Origin: a virus
Length of the DNA stretch: 20,731 bases
Reading direction: 5' to 3' (one strand)
Virus record (IMG/VR): IMGVR_UViG_3300020205_002550
Coordinates: 1 to 20,731 of that record
The number at the start of each line of letters is the position of its first letter. The first letter of the stretch is position 1. Positions 6,748 through 12,991 of this stretch are shown one piece after another. Made by a program: the position numbers and the translations under genes. The notes beneath the pieces are model-generated. The model searched no databases. It was not told where the DNA came from and saw nothing but the letters and a program-made list of their open reading frames with translations.

Positions 6748-7069
6748 TAGTGAAGATCAGATTATTGATGAGTTAATTTTAAGTGGAGCACTTGAAATTG
6801 CTGGAATTGACATGGAAACTGGAGAGCCATTGTATAATTTTACTGAAAAATTAGCTGATGTTAATCCAGAATTGCATAATGAAATGTCTACCTATCTTTC
6901 AAAAGAAGCAATGGCTTTATGGCAATACGGCTTTATTTCTATGGATGTAACAGAAAAAAATCCAATTATAAAGTTGCTACCAAAAGCTTTTGATAAATCT
7001 GAAATAAAAAAATTAGATAAAAATCACCAATATACACTGAAAGAAATTATAAGACTCTTAATGGTATAA
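6740..7069 (+). CDS. Conserved actinophage protein of unknown function
   Basis: A 109-residue, mostly helical acidic protein: DELILSGALEIAGIDMETGEPLYNF, then MALWQYGFISMDVTEKNPIIKLLPKAF and a KEIIRLLMV end. The 'ALE..GID..TGE.LY.FT' opening recurs, from memory, in hypothetical actinobacteriophage proteins near structural genes. There are no cysteines, membrane segments or catalytic motifs. It overlaps the glycosyltransferase by eight bases. Confidence 0.7.
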   Translation: MSNSEDQIIDELILSGALEIAGIDMETGEPLYNFTEKLADVNPELHNEMSTYLSKEAMALWQYGFISMDVTEKNPIIKLLPKAFDKSEIKKLDKNHQYTLKEIIRLLMV

Positions 7070-7085
7070 TTAAGTAGAGGTGTAT

Positions 7086-7481
7086 ATGGAATACTTAATT
7101 GGGTCTTTGTCTACTTTTATAGTTTTGTATTTTTCTGCCAAAATATTTTTTAATGAAGAAAATAAAGCAAAAAAATCTAATGTTTTTAAATATAGTCAAA
7201 GCCATATTCACGAAATAGTAAAACCTTTAATGCCATTAATTAGTTTTGAACGTCTTGCCCCAGAAAGACAATCTTCTAACCATGAAGCAAAGACTAGCGT
7301 TAAGGTAATTATACTTGAAGGCAAAGCTTACTGGGTAAAGGATAATGCGTTCTATGTTGCAGATATTAGCGAGCACGGTATAGATAAAGACAGCACAGAA
7401 GTACTTGACATCATTAACATGGATAAGGTACAATTAGATAAGATAATGTTTATTGTTGATAGACTAAGAGATGGGAAATAA
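7086..7481 (+). CDS. Single-pass membrane protein of unknown function
   Basis: A 131-residue product with one N-terminal membrane segment (EYLIGSLSTFIVLYFSAKIFF) and a soluble domain with VKVIILEGKAYWVKDNAFYVADI and a C-terminal helix. The ATG at 7086 is chosen because AGAGG (7076-7080) lies just upstream. A GTG two codons earlier overlaps that site. A TATAAT (7065-7070) lies before it, but without a matching -35. Topology suggests an inner-membrane anchor with a cytoplasmic domain. Confidence 0.7.
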   Translation: MEYLIGSLSTFIVLYFSAKIFFNEENKAKKSNVFKYSQSHIHEIVKPLMPLISFERLAPERQSSNHEAKTSVKVIILEGKAYWVKDNAFYVADISEHGIDKDSTEVLDIINMDKVQLDKIMFIVDRLRDGK

Positions 7482-7833
7482 TGTGATAGTTGGAGTTCAA
7501 GGTACTAGTGCCTTTGATGACTACAATGTATTTTTAAGGGCAATGGCAGTAGCCATGTCTAGTTTGCCACATGAAGATCCTTACTTTTATATTTATTCCG
7601 CAGGGCCATCAAGAATTAATGCAATGGTTTCTGAGTTTTCAAATTTATCTGAAAGAGGGTTAAAGGCAAGAGGAAAGAAGATTAAGTTTTATAATGTTCC
7701 ACCTTGGTGGTTTGAAGAAAATTTTGATTCAGTTAATCACTTTGCTTTTTTAAGTAATCCAAAAGAGCCAGTATCAAAGCTGGTTGAATTAGCCCAACTC
7801 AAAAATATTGATGTTGGTATGTATCGTCACTAA
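7471..7833 (+). CDS. SLOG/YspA-like nucleotide-binding-fold protein
   Basis: A 120-residue protein: VIVGVQGTSAFDDYNVFLRAMAVA, IYSAGPSRINAMVSEFS, KIKFYNVPPWWFEENF and a C-terminal helix. The order (G-x-x-x-F-D-D-Y, then a Gly-rich turn after a strand, then N-A-M.SEF, then P-PWW) resembles DUF2493/YspA-like SLOG domains that bind nucleotides or ligands. The call is by pattern only. It overlaps the previous gene by 11 bases. A GTG at 7483 is an alternative start. A possible internal promoter (TTGACA 7405, TACAAT 7429, spacer 18) lies upstream. Confidence 0.5.
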   Translation: MGNNVIVGVQGTSAFDDYNVFLRAMAVAMSSLPHEDPYFYIYSAGPSRINAMVSEFSNLSERGLKARGKKIKFYNVPPWWFEENFDSVNHFAFLSNPKEPVSKLVELAQLKNIDVGMYRH

Positions 7834-7842
7834 AGGAGTAAA

Positions 7843-8061
7843 ATGAATATCAAATCATTAGAAAAAATGGAAGCAATTGTTTCGTCAAATAAATCTTTGT
7901 ATTGGGATGGTTGGACAGTTATAAATCGTTGGCCTGCCGAAAGCGCAAGAACATCTAAAGATGGAGTTTTTATCAAGGGCAAATGGTATCTACAAAAGAT
8001 TTTTCCAGTAAGTAAAACTGGTTGGGATATACCTGATAAGTTTGTTAGAAATAATGACTAA
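7843..8061 (+). CDS. Small conserved phage protein, unknown
   Basis: A 72-residue product with a good SD (AAAGGAG, seven bases before the ATG... of the gene). Three Trp-containing patches (LYWDGWTVINRW, KGKWYLQKIF, KTGWDIPDKFV) look like a small beta-rich fold. No family is recognised beyond a general likeness to short actinophage proteins. It overlaps the WhiB gene start by eight bases (ATGACTAA), which couples their translation. Confidence 0.7.
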   Translation: MNIKSLEKMEAIVSSNKSLYWDGWTVINRWPAESARTSKDGVFIKGKWYLQKIFPVSKTGWDIPDKFVRNND

Positions 8062-8335
8062 GCATAAATGGAAGGATCAAGCGTCTTGCTTTGAATACGA
8101 TACAAATTTATTTTTTGATAAGTATGAAGAAGAAATTGATTTACGTTTAGCTATTGATAAACTTTGCTCAAACTGTCCAGTAAGCAAGCAATGCTTTGCT
8201 GTAGGTGTTTCTCAGAAAGAGTGGGGAGTATGGGGTGGAGTCTATATTGAAAATGGTAACATATCAAAAGAATTTAATAGCCATAAAAGCAAAAAAGACT
8301 GGTCAGATATTTGGCAGTCATTTACGATAGGATAA
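8054..8335 (+). CDS. WhiB-family [4Fe-4S] transcription regulator
   Basis: A 93-residue protein with the four WhiB cysteines: Cys12 (QASCFEYD), then CSNCPVSKQC giving C-x2-C-x5-C at 38, 41 and 47. The GVWGG turn follows (EWGVWGGVY). WhiB proteins bind an iron-sulfur cluster and act with the primary sigma factor; phage versions can alter host transcription. The family is almost limited to Actinobacteria and their phages, which fixes the host phylum. The basic AT-hook-like C-terminus of host WhiBs is reduced to NSHKSKKDW. ATG 8054 is preferred to a TTG four codons upstream. Confidence 0.9.
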   Translation: MTKHKWKDQASCFEYDTNLFFDKYEEEIDLRLAIDKLCSNCPVSKQCFAVGVSQKEWGVWGGVYIENGNISKEFNSHKSKKDWSDIWQSFTIG

Positions 8336-8337
8336 AG

Positions 8338-8574
8338 ATGTATACAGATGATATGAAAAGAGCCTTTAGATCTATTCAAGCTCCTAAAAACTTTAAGGTA
8401 ACTTTAATAGACCATGATAATTTTATAACTGTTAAGGCCAGTGAAAAAGATTTCTTTTCTTTAACTGGTGAGGATAAAAGAATGGCTGTTGAGTATATGG
8501 TTAGAGTAAAGAAAGCTTTGGAGATGAATGGGGCAATTGTATTATTGGTCCGTGAAGGTGGCAAGGAATTATAA
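8338..8574 (+). CDS. Small protein of unknown function (78 aa)
   Basis: A 78-residue product starting two bases after the WhiB stop. An upstream in-frame ATG at 8311 would overlap WhiB and is less likely. It contains KNFKVTLIDHDNFITVKASEKDFFSL, predicted as beta strands, and a helix EDKRMAVEYMVRVKKALEMN followed by a strand AIVLLVRE. No family is recognised. It overlaps the next ATG by one base. Confidence 0.65.
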   Translation: MYTDDMKRAFRSIQAPKNFKVTLIDHDNFITVKASEKDFFSLTGEDKRMAVEYMVRVKKALEMNGAIVLLVREGGKEL

Positions 8575-8993
8575 TGATTGATTTTATAATATACATCTTA
8601 ATACTATTTATCATGGTGTATCTAATAGCAAAAAATATTACGTTAAAAGCAAAAAATATGTCATTAACTTATGATACACTCCAAGCTTATGTTGATAGAA
8701 ATATCGTTGCTGAAAAATTAAATATCGCATTAATGCAAAAAGACAGCGCAGAGTTAGAAAAAACCGATGACTTTTTAGTGTTTATTTCTCAATCTCGTGA
8801 CTGGGCTTTTGCTTATATTGAAACAACACAAGAACAGATTAATAATTTTATTAATGATGTTGGTCCAACTATTGATTATTTAGAAAAATATTCTCCACCT
8901 ATTTTACTTGATGAGCAAAGGCTGGGGATAATCGAGGGCTATAGAAAAATTAAGTCTATATTGCCAGAGGATTATGGTAAACTAGATACATGA
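8574..8993 (+). CDS. Membrane-anchored helical protein, unknown
   Basis: A 139-residue product. Residues 2-20 (IDFIIYILILFIMVYLIA) are a membrane anchor, followed by a long helical soluble domain including FLVFISQSRDWAFAYIETTQEQINNF and a DYGKLDT end. The sequence SQSRDWAF.YIE recurs, from memory, in actinophage hypothetical proteins. It lies within the endolysin operon between one-base and four-base overlaps, suggesting strict co-expression. Function unknown. Confidence 0.7.
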   Translation: MIDFIIYILILFIMVYLIAKNITLKAKNMSLTYDTLQAYVDRNIVAEKLNIALMQKDSAELEKTDDFLVFISQSRDWAFAYIETTQEQINNFINDVGPTIDYLEKYSPPILLDEQRLGIIEGYRKIKSILPEDYGKLDT

Positions 8994-9148
8994 CAACTTT
9001 CAAGACCTACGACGATTTGGCATATGATGCTTTTTATTCATGCCATGTTGTGGGTTGCGATATTGAAGCAGAAAAATTATATAGTACAGAAACTCAAATC
9101 AGAGATGTCTGTTTAAACCATCATAAAGAATTAACAGAGAGGGATTAG
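8990..9148 (+). CDS. Small Cys/His protein (52 aa)
   Basis: A 52-residue product whose ATGA overlaps the previous stop. It has CHVVGCDIEA and CLNHHKEL, a Cys-His/Cys and Cys-His-His pairing resembling the DUF7455 protein at 4756 and likely to bind zinc. The two may be distant relatives. No stronger assignment is possible. Confidence 0.65.
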   Translation: MTTFKTYDDLAYDAFYSCHVVGCDIEAEKLYSTETQIRDVCLNHHKELTERD

Positions 9149-9150
9149 AA

Positions 9151-9309
9151 ATGAAAGATATTGTCTTATCAATATTAACAGGTTTTGGATGTGGCGTAGT
9201 ATTTGCTGCATTCAAATTGCCAGTACCAGCACCACCAGTTTTTGCGGGAGTCGCAGGAATTATTGGTTTATGGATTGGCTTTACAGTACTAACTAAATTC
9301 ATATCCTAG
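9151..9309 (+). CDS. XapX domain (DUF1427) membrane protein
   Basis: A 52-residue protein with two membrane segments and the XapX signature: GFGCGVVFAAFKLPVPAPPVFAGVAGIIGLWIGF, written here as the segment from residue 11 to 44. XapX proteins are short membrane proteins named after an E. coli operon, with no settled role. It starts two bases after the previous stop, and its own stop lies 10 bases before the next ATG, with AGGAGG between. Confidence 0.8.
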   Translation: MKDIVLSILTGFGCGVVFAAFKLPVPAPPVFAGVAGIIGLWIGFTVLTKFIS

Positions 9310-9319
9310 GAGGAATAAA

Positions 9320-9613
9320 ATGAATGAACAAATTAAAGCACTACTAGCATCATACGGAAGATCTGTACTTGGTGCAGGACTTGCACTATACATGTCTGGG
9401 GTCACAGATCCTAAGACTCTTGCTTACTCACTACTGGCAGCAATCGCACCCGTAGCATTGAGAGCAATTAACCCTAACGATAAGGCCTTTGGGCGCCTTC
9501 CAGCAGCCACAGAAGTAGAGTCTGTACTAAAGACTGCCAAGGTCGTTAAGAAGGCCGCAGCGAAGAAGCCAGCAGCTAAGAAGAAGACACAGTCAAACGG
9601 CGCTGTTCTTTAA
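9320..9613 (+). CDS. Second holin-like membrane protein with Lys/Ala tail
   Basis: A 97-residue product with a strong SD (AGGAGG). The N-terminal half has two hydrophobic segments (RSVLGAGLALYMSGV and LAYSLLAAIAPVALRAI) joined by TDPKT, then NPNDKAFGRLP. The tail is Lys/Ala-rich (KKAAAKKPAAKKK). Such two-segment proteins with an INPNDKAFG end are common in actinophages and often labelled holins or membrane proteins. Codons here are richer in GC (ctggcagcaatcgcaccc) than the neighbours, a hint of high expression or separate origin. It is the last gene before a terminator. Confidence 0.65.
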   Translation: MNEQIKALLASYGRSVLGAGLALYMSGVTDPKTLAYSLLAAIAPVALRAINPNDKAFGRLPAATEVESVLKTAKVVKKAAAKKPAAKKKTQSNGAVL

Positions 9614-9626
9614 TTAATTAGACTAG

Positions 9627-9656
9627 CAGGCCAGGGTAGTTGACTGGCCTGTTTTT
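9627..9656 (+). terminator. Intrinsic terminator of the endolysin operon
   Basis: Perfect 8-bp stem CAGGCCAG (9627-9634) / CTGGCCTG (9644-9651), nine-base loop, then TTTTT (9652-9656), 13 bases after the stop of the holin-like gene. The loop and 3' arm also hold the -35 of the next promoter. Confidence 0.92.
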
Positions 9657-9668
9657 CTATGCTATAAT
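9640..9668 (+). promoter_or_regulatory. Promoter of hsp20, overlapping the terminator
   Basis: TTGACT (9640-9645), 17-base spacer, TATAAT (9663-9668). The start near 9675 gives a leader of about 49 bases. The leader can form TTATTC (9700-9705) / GAATAA (9717-9722), which takes up the 3' end of the SD AAAGGGG (9711-9717). Confidence 0.75.
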
Positions 9669-9723
9669 ATTATGGTACTGCCTACGGGGGTACATTAATT
9701 TATTCGCTTGAAAGGGGAATAAC

Positions 9724-10140
9724 ATGGTAACACAGTTCGCTATGGATCTATTCAATGATCCTTTTTTTATTGGCTTTAACAGAGAGTTAAGCCGTCTTAA
9801 TACCGCACATAAAACAAATTCACAATCATATCCACCTTACGATCTTCTTAAACTAGATGAAGATACATATAGGATTTCATTAGCTATCGCTGGATTTTCC
9901 AGGGAAGACATTGATGTCTCAGTAGATAATGGAACTCTTATTATTAAGGGTGAGATTGTAGAAGTAACAGATGCTGAAGTAGTTCACAAGGGTATCGCTG
10001 GTCGTAAATTTGTACGATCATTTGCTCTTGGAGAATATATGGAAGTAACTGGGGCTGAAATGAAGGATGGTATGCTACATATTAATGTAGATCGTATTGT
10101 TCCTGAAGATAAAAAGCCTAAGACCATCACTATCAACTAA
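9724..10140 (+). CDS. Small heat shock protein (Hsp20, IbpA-like)
   Basis: A 138-residue ATP-independent holdase chaperone. It opens with FAMDLFNDPFFIGFNREL, has the alpha-crystallin domain at about residues 37-130 (YPPYDLLKLDEDTYRISLAI, GTLIIKGE, GIAGRKFVRSFAL, MKDGMLHINVDR) and ends with VPEDKKPKTITIN, including the I-x-I motif that docks between subunits. The likeness to IbpA/IbpB is strong. The gene stands alone between a terminator-promoter and the pstS regulatory region. Phage copies may protect proteins during takeover or assembly. Confidence 0.92.
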   Translation: MVTQFAMDLFNDPFFIGFNRELSRLNTAHKTNSQSYPPYDLLKLDEDTYRISLAIAGFSREDIDVSVDNGTLIIKGEIVEVTDAEVVHKGIAGRKFVRSFALGEYMEVTGAEMKDGMLHINVDRIVPEDKKPKTITIN

Positions 10141-10144
10141 CATT

Positions 10145-10189
10145 CTTGTGTGTCGGTGGACATTTGGGAAAGTGTAGGAAGCACACAAG
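10145..10189 (+). other. 8-bp inverted repeat downstream of hsp20
   Basis: CTTGTGTG (10145-10152) is perfectly complementary to CACACAAG (10182-10189) with 29 bases between. No T-run follows, so it is not a standard terminator. It may stabilise the hsp20 mRNA 3' end or be part of a small RNA. A further GAGC/GGCTC pairing lies at about 10198-10218. Confidence 0.35.
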
Positions 10190-10221
10190 ATACACCTGAG
10201 CATGTGTTTAAAAGGCTCATT

Positions 10222-10254
10222 GTTCACCCAAAGTTATGATTGCGTTAACCAATT
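10222..10254 (+). promoter_or_regulatory. Pho-box-like direct repeats upstream of pstS
   Basis: Three units at exact 11-base spacing: GTTCACCCAAA (10222), GTTATGATTGC (10233), GTTAACCAATT (10244). The first matches the actinobacterial PhoP direct-repeat unit (GTTCACC-type, 11-nt period) closely, the third well and the second weakly. The array ends about 28 bases before the -10 at 10282, a position suited to activation. Together with pstS downstream this suggests control by the host phosphate-starvation regulator. Confidence 0.65.
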
Positions 10255-10281
10255 TTATTAAGAATGTAGACTTGAACACGA

Positions 10282-10287
10282 TACAAT
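10282..10287 (+). promoter_or_regulatory. -10 element of pstS
   Basis: TACAAT six bases before the ATG at 10294, predicting a leaderless transcript. The -35 position (10259-10264, TAAGAA) is poor, as expected for a promoter that needs an activator. An overlapping TATAAT at 10287 is too close to the ATG to serve it. Confidence 0.5.
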
Positions 10288-10293
10288 ATAATT

Positions 10294-11340
10294 ATGAAAT
10301 CTAAATTCATTGTTTTACCCATAGCGTTGGCGATAATATCCAATGCTTTTTTTATTACTAATTCACATGCTGATAACCTACAAGGTGCTGGATCCACATT
10401 TGCTGCTAATTTTATAGACAGATGCAGGGTTGAATTTATGAAATCAACAGGAGATTCTGTTGTGTACGGAGCATCTGGCTCAGGTGCTGGAAAGAATATG
10501 TTTTCAAATGGAGTAACGGACTTTGCTATGTCAGATGTCCCTTATTCTGGATCAGAATTAAAACCATCAAAAGAATTTACATATGTTCCATTAGTAGCAG
10601 GACCAATTGGAATTATATATAAACTTGATGGATACAAGATTACTCTTAAGATGAGCAGAGACACTCTGGCCAAAGTTTTTGCGGGACAAATAACAATGTG
10701 GAATGATCCACAAATACTAAAAGAAAATATGATAGGTGCAAGAGTACCTAGGATTCCAGCAACAAAGATCAGAGTAGTATACCGTATTGATGGCTCAGGA
10801 ACTTCAGAAGTCTTTACTTCATACCTAAATGCAATAGCCCCAACTATCTGGAACAAGCCAGGTAATAAGAGTTTTAATAATGCATTCCCTGGAGATATAG
10901 CAAAAGTATATATGACTAGCGCTTCTGGATCACACGGAATTGCTATGGTACAAGGAACTACAAATGGGTCTATTGGATATAATGAAATATCGTACGCAAG
11001 AGGACTTAAGACAGTATCTGTTGAGAATGAGGCTGGAAGGTTTATGCAGCCAACTATTTCAGCAGCATCAATGTTCCTTGGAGATTTTGTACCAGATAAA
11101 AGTGGGGTAGTTAAAATAAACTATAAAAACCCTAACAAACTATCTTATAATATATCTACTTTTACCTATGGTATAGCCTATAAAGAAAAGAACTCAAAAA
11201 ACGATTCAGTTAAAAATTTCTTCAACTTTATGCTTGATACCTGTGGCAAGAAGGCAGAAGATTTAGGCTATTCTCCAATTAAAGGGGCTATGCTCAAGTT
11301 TTCAAAAGCAAGAGTAGCAGAAATAAGTTCAAAACCGTAG
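10294..11340 (+). CDS. pstS: Phosphate-binding protein PstS
   Basis: A 348-residue periplasmic-type phosphate-binding protein of the ABC uptake system. The signal peptide ends at about SHA-DN (residue 26). There is no lipobox Cys, unlike most actinobacterial PstS lipoproteins. PstS motifs follow: LQGAGSTFAANFI, YGASGSGAGKNMFSNGVTDFAMSD (the phosphate-binding Ser-Gly and Asp region, residues about 55-78), AGPIGIIYKL, VVYRIDGSGTSEVFTSYL and NGSIGYNEISYA. Marine cyanophages carry pstS as a host-derived gene that aids phosphate uptake during infection. Here the same logic appears in a likely actinophage, supported by the Pho-box-like repeats upstream. No pstCAB is present. Confidence 0.93.
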   Translation: MKSKFIVLPIALAIISNAFFITNSHADNLQGAGSTFAANFIDRCRVEFMKSTGDSVVYGASGSGAGKNMFSNGVTDFAMSDVPYSGSELKPSKEFTYVPLVAGPIGIIYKLDGYKITLKMSRDTLAKVFAGQITMWNDPQILKENMIGARVPRIPATKIRVVYRIDGSGTSEVFTSYLNAIAPTIWNKPGNKSFNNAFPGDIAKVYMTSASGSHGIAMVQGTTNGSIGYNEISYARGLKTVSVENEAGRFMQPTISAASMFLGDFVPDKSGVVKINYKNPNKLSYNISTFTYGIAYKEKNSKNDSVKNFFNFMLDTCGKKAEDLGYSPIKGAMLKFSKARVAEISSKP

Positions 11341-11480
11341 TATAATAGTTAACATTCCGCTAATAAGACCTTAAGAAAGTTTTGGCAACGGATGCTCCCC
11401 TTGACGGGAGAGTTAGCAGGAGTTGAATCTTCGTGGCTAATAGACCTGAGCAGTCGTCTATAAACTGCTTTCTTATTATG
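11341..11480 (+). ncRNA. Candidate structured RNA between pstS and the head-type gene
   Basis: TATAAT at 11341-11346 directly after the pstS stop predicts a start near 11353. The following ~125 bases are closed by TAATAAGA (11361-11368) with TCTTATTA (11471-11478). Inside are CTCCC/GGGAG (11395-11410) and AGCAGT/ACTGCT (11449-11469), the latter followed by TTCTT. Two near-copies, GCTAATAAGACCTTAAG (11359) and GCTAATAGACCTGAG (11436), lie within it. The segment ends where the next promoter begins. No known RNA family is recognised. The -35 is weak, so expression is uncertain. Confidence 0.35.
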
Positions 11481-11481
11481 C

Positions 11482-11487
11482 TATAAT
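11482..11487 (+). promoter_or_regulatory. -10 element of the head-type gene
   Basis: TATAAT six bases before the ATG at 11494, so the transcript should start at the A of the start codon. No clear -35 is present at the 17-base position. Confidence 0.5.
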
Positions 11488-11493
11488 AATTGT

Positions 11494-12678
11494 ATGATAA
11501 TTGAAGGTAGCTTTGTTATGGGTATGACCTCAGAAGGAATAGTTCATGGCATGGTCGAGCATATTATGACTGAGGGTGGGGTTTATGGAACACCTGGAAC
11601 AGAGTATGCAATTGAATCAATGCCACCAGAAAACCCTGCGATGGCTGTTAGAATTTATGAAGAAGAAAACGGTATATGGGAGCCAACAGCATACAGCATT
11701 GGCATGATGTATAAAGATGCAATGTTGGTAAATATTGAAGATCATTCTATGAAGTCTGAAACACCAATGGATGTAGCATATAATGCTATCGTAACAGATC
11801 CAATGCCAGCCAATCCATCACCACATCTTAATCCTTCAGTAGGAATGAAAAAGCCACAGTCCATGACAGTTAATCAAGGCAGAGCTACTGGATCAGGAAT
11901 TAATAATAAGCCTGGAGTTGATATTTGGAGTGGATCAGCATTTGGAAAAGCAGAAGCACCACTACCAGAAAATCCAATAATGCCTACCAATACTTATCAA
12001 GGTTGCGAATGTGATATGTGTGAAGCAGATAAAATTGTTTGCGCCTCTTGTCCATTGTGTAGTGGTTTAGATGCAGAAACACAAATGGCTATGTTTGATT
12101 CTCAATTAGGCAAAGCAGATTGCTGCCCAGAAGATATATCTAAACAAGCACCATGCTGGGATGGCTATGTTCAAAGAGGTATGAAGCCAGGAGAGAATGG
12201 TAAACCAGTTCCAAACTGTGTTCCTGCTGCAAAAGCAGATGATCTTTTTGAAGATGACGATACAGTTGAATATGATACAGACTCAGTTTCAAAAGCTGAT
12301 GGATACTCGCCACCTGCAGGAGCAAGATCTGCTGCTCGTCGAGCAATTAAGTTTAAAGAAGATGGTAAGGCAACAGGTGCAGGAACTGCAGTTGGTTGGA
12401 CTAGAGCAGGGCAGTTAGCAAGAGGAGAATCAATATCCCTTAGCACTGTTAAGAGAATGTACTCATACTTCTCACGTCATGAAGTAGATAAGAAGGGTAA
12501 GGACTGGGGAAACACAGCAAATCCTTCTAATGGCTACATCATGTGGTTAGCATGGGGTGGAGATGCGGGATTCTCATGGTCAAGAGGAATTGTTAATCGT
12601 GAAAAAGAAAAATCATTATTTGCTAATTTTGGCAAAGACTACACAAAACAAACAAGAGCAGATAGGTTATTTAGATAA
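11494..12678 (+). CDS. Phage head/protease-associated multidomain protein, function unknown
   Basis: A 394-residue protein in three parts. Residues 1-90 look beta-rich (GSFVMGMTSEGIVHGMVEHIM, PAMAVRIYEEENGIWEPTAY). A Cys-rich middle (about 169-250: GCECDMCEADKIVCASCPLC, ADCCPED, CWDGYVQRGMKPGENGKPVPNC) holds a 'C..GY.Q.GMK...GK.VPNC' motif I recall from phage head or prohead-protease proteins. The C-terminus (about 270-372: PPAGARSAARRAIKF, TAVGWTRAGQLARGE, LSTVKRMYSYFSRHE, NGYIMWLAWGGDAGFSWSRG) is a domain widely found at the ends of phage head-morphogenesis proteins. No complete protease triad is visible. Likely virion-associated. Confidence 0.6.
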   Translation: MIIEGSFVMGMTSEGIVHGMVEHIMTEGGVYGTPGTEYAIESMPPENPAMAVRIYEEENGIWEPTAYSIGMMYKDAMLVNIEDHSMKSETPMDVAYNAIVTDPMPANPSPHLNPSVGMKKPQSMTVNQGRATGSGINNKPGVDIWSGSAFGKAEAPLPENPIMPTNTYQGCECDMCEADKIVCASCPLCSGLDAETQMAMFDSQLGKADCCPEDISKQAPCWDGYVQRGMKPGENGKPVPNCVPAAKADDLFEDDDTVEYDTDSVSKADGYSPPAGARSAARRAIKFKEDGKATGAGTAVGWTRAGQLARGESISLSTVKRMYSYFSRHEVDKKGKDWGNTANPSNGYIMWLAWGGDAGFSWSRGIVNREKEKSLFANFGKDYTKQTRADRLFR

Positions 12679-12815
12679 TGCCAAAAAAGAAATCAGGATC
12701 ATTCAATTCAACTCAGATCAAAGACGGATGGATTGTTAGACTATACAAAGATGGAAGAATTAAAGCTAAGATTGCTCCATACGAACCAAAACATCCACAA
12801 AAAAATAAAGACTAA
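12678..12815 (+). CDS. Small basic protein (45 aa)
   Basis: The ATG shares one base with the preceding stop (TAATG), so it is coupled to the head-type gene. The product is strongly basic (MPKKKSGSFNSTQIKDGWIVRLYKDGRIKAKI segment, then PYEPKHPQKNKD) with a WIVRLYKDGRIKA beta-hairpin-like stretch. It may be a nucleic-acid or partner-binding accessory. Its TAA overlaps the stop of the convergent minus-strand gene. Confidence 0.65.
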   Translation: MPKKKSGSFNSTQIKDGWIVRLYKDGRIKAKIAPYEPKHPQKNKD

Positions 12816-12979
12816 GAATCTAAATCTTTTTTCTCAGTCTTATATTTTTTTAATCCAAACACATTTTTAAACCATTGTTCTACTTTTTGCTCTGCTTTTC
12901 CACCAGGGGTTTCGTTCTTGTAGTACTCACTCTGGAAATAAGGTGAAGCAAAGGTTTTAGCAAAATGGTTTCTTCCCAT
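12812..12979 (-). CDS. Small charged protein (55 aa)
   Basis: A 55-residue product opening MGRNHFAKTFASPYFQSEYYKNE, then a Lys/Glu-rich helix with VEQWFKNVFGLKKYKT. The start is set by a TATAAT placed six bases before the ATG. The stop overlaps that of the plus-strand gene tail to tail. No family is recognised. It is first in the minus-strand arm. Confidence 0.65.
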   Translation of the reverse strand: MGRNHFAKTFASPYFQSEYYKNETPGGKAEQKVEQWFKNVFGLKKYKTEKKDLDS

Positions 12980-12985
12980 AGAACT

Positions 12986-12991
12986 ATTATA
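12986..12991 (-). promoter_or_regulatory. -10 element of the 12979 gene
   Basis: TATAAT on the minus strand, six bases before the ATG at 12979, overlapping the stop codon of the upstream gene. The -35 is weak. Confidence 0.5.

Noticed and set aside
12140-12446. Overlapping frames on both strands within the head-type gene
   Set aside because: Low-complexity Leu/Gln or Ser/Ala products with no start signals, while the plus-strand frame has recognisable phage domains.
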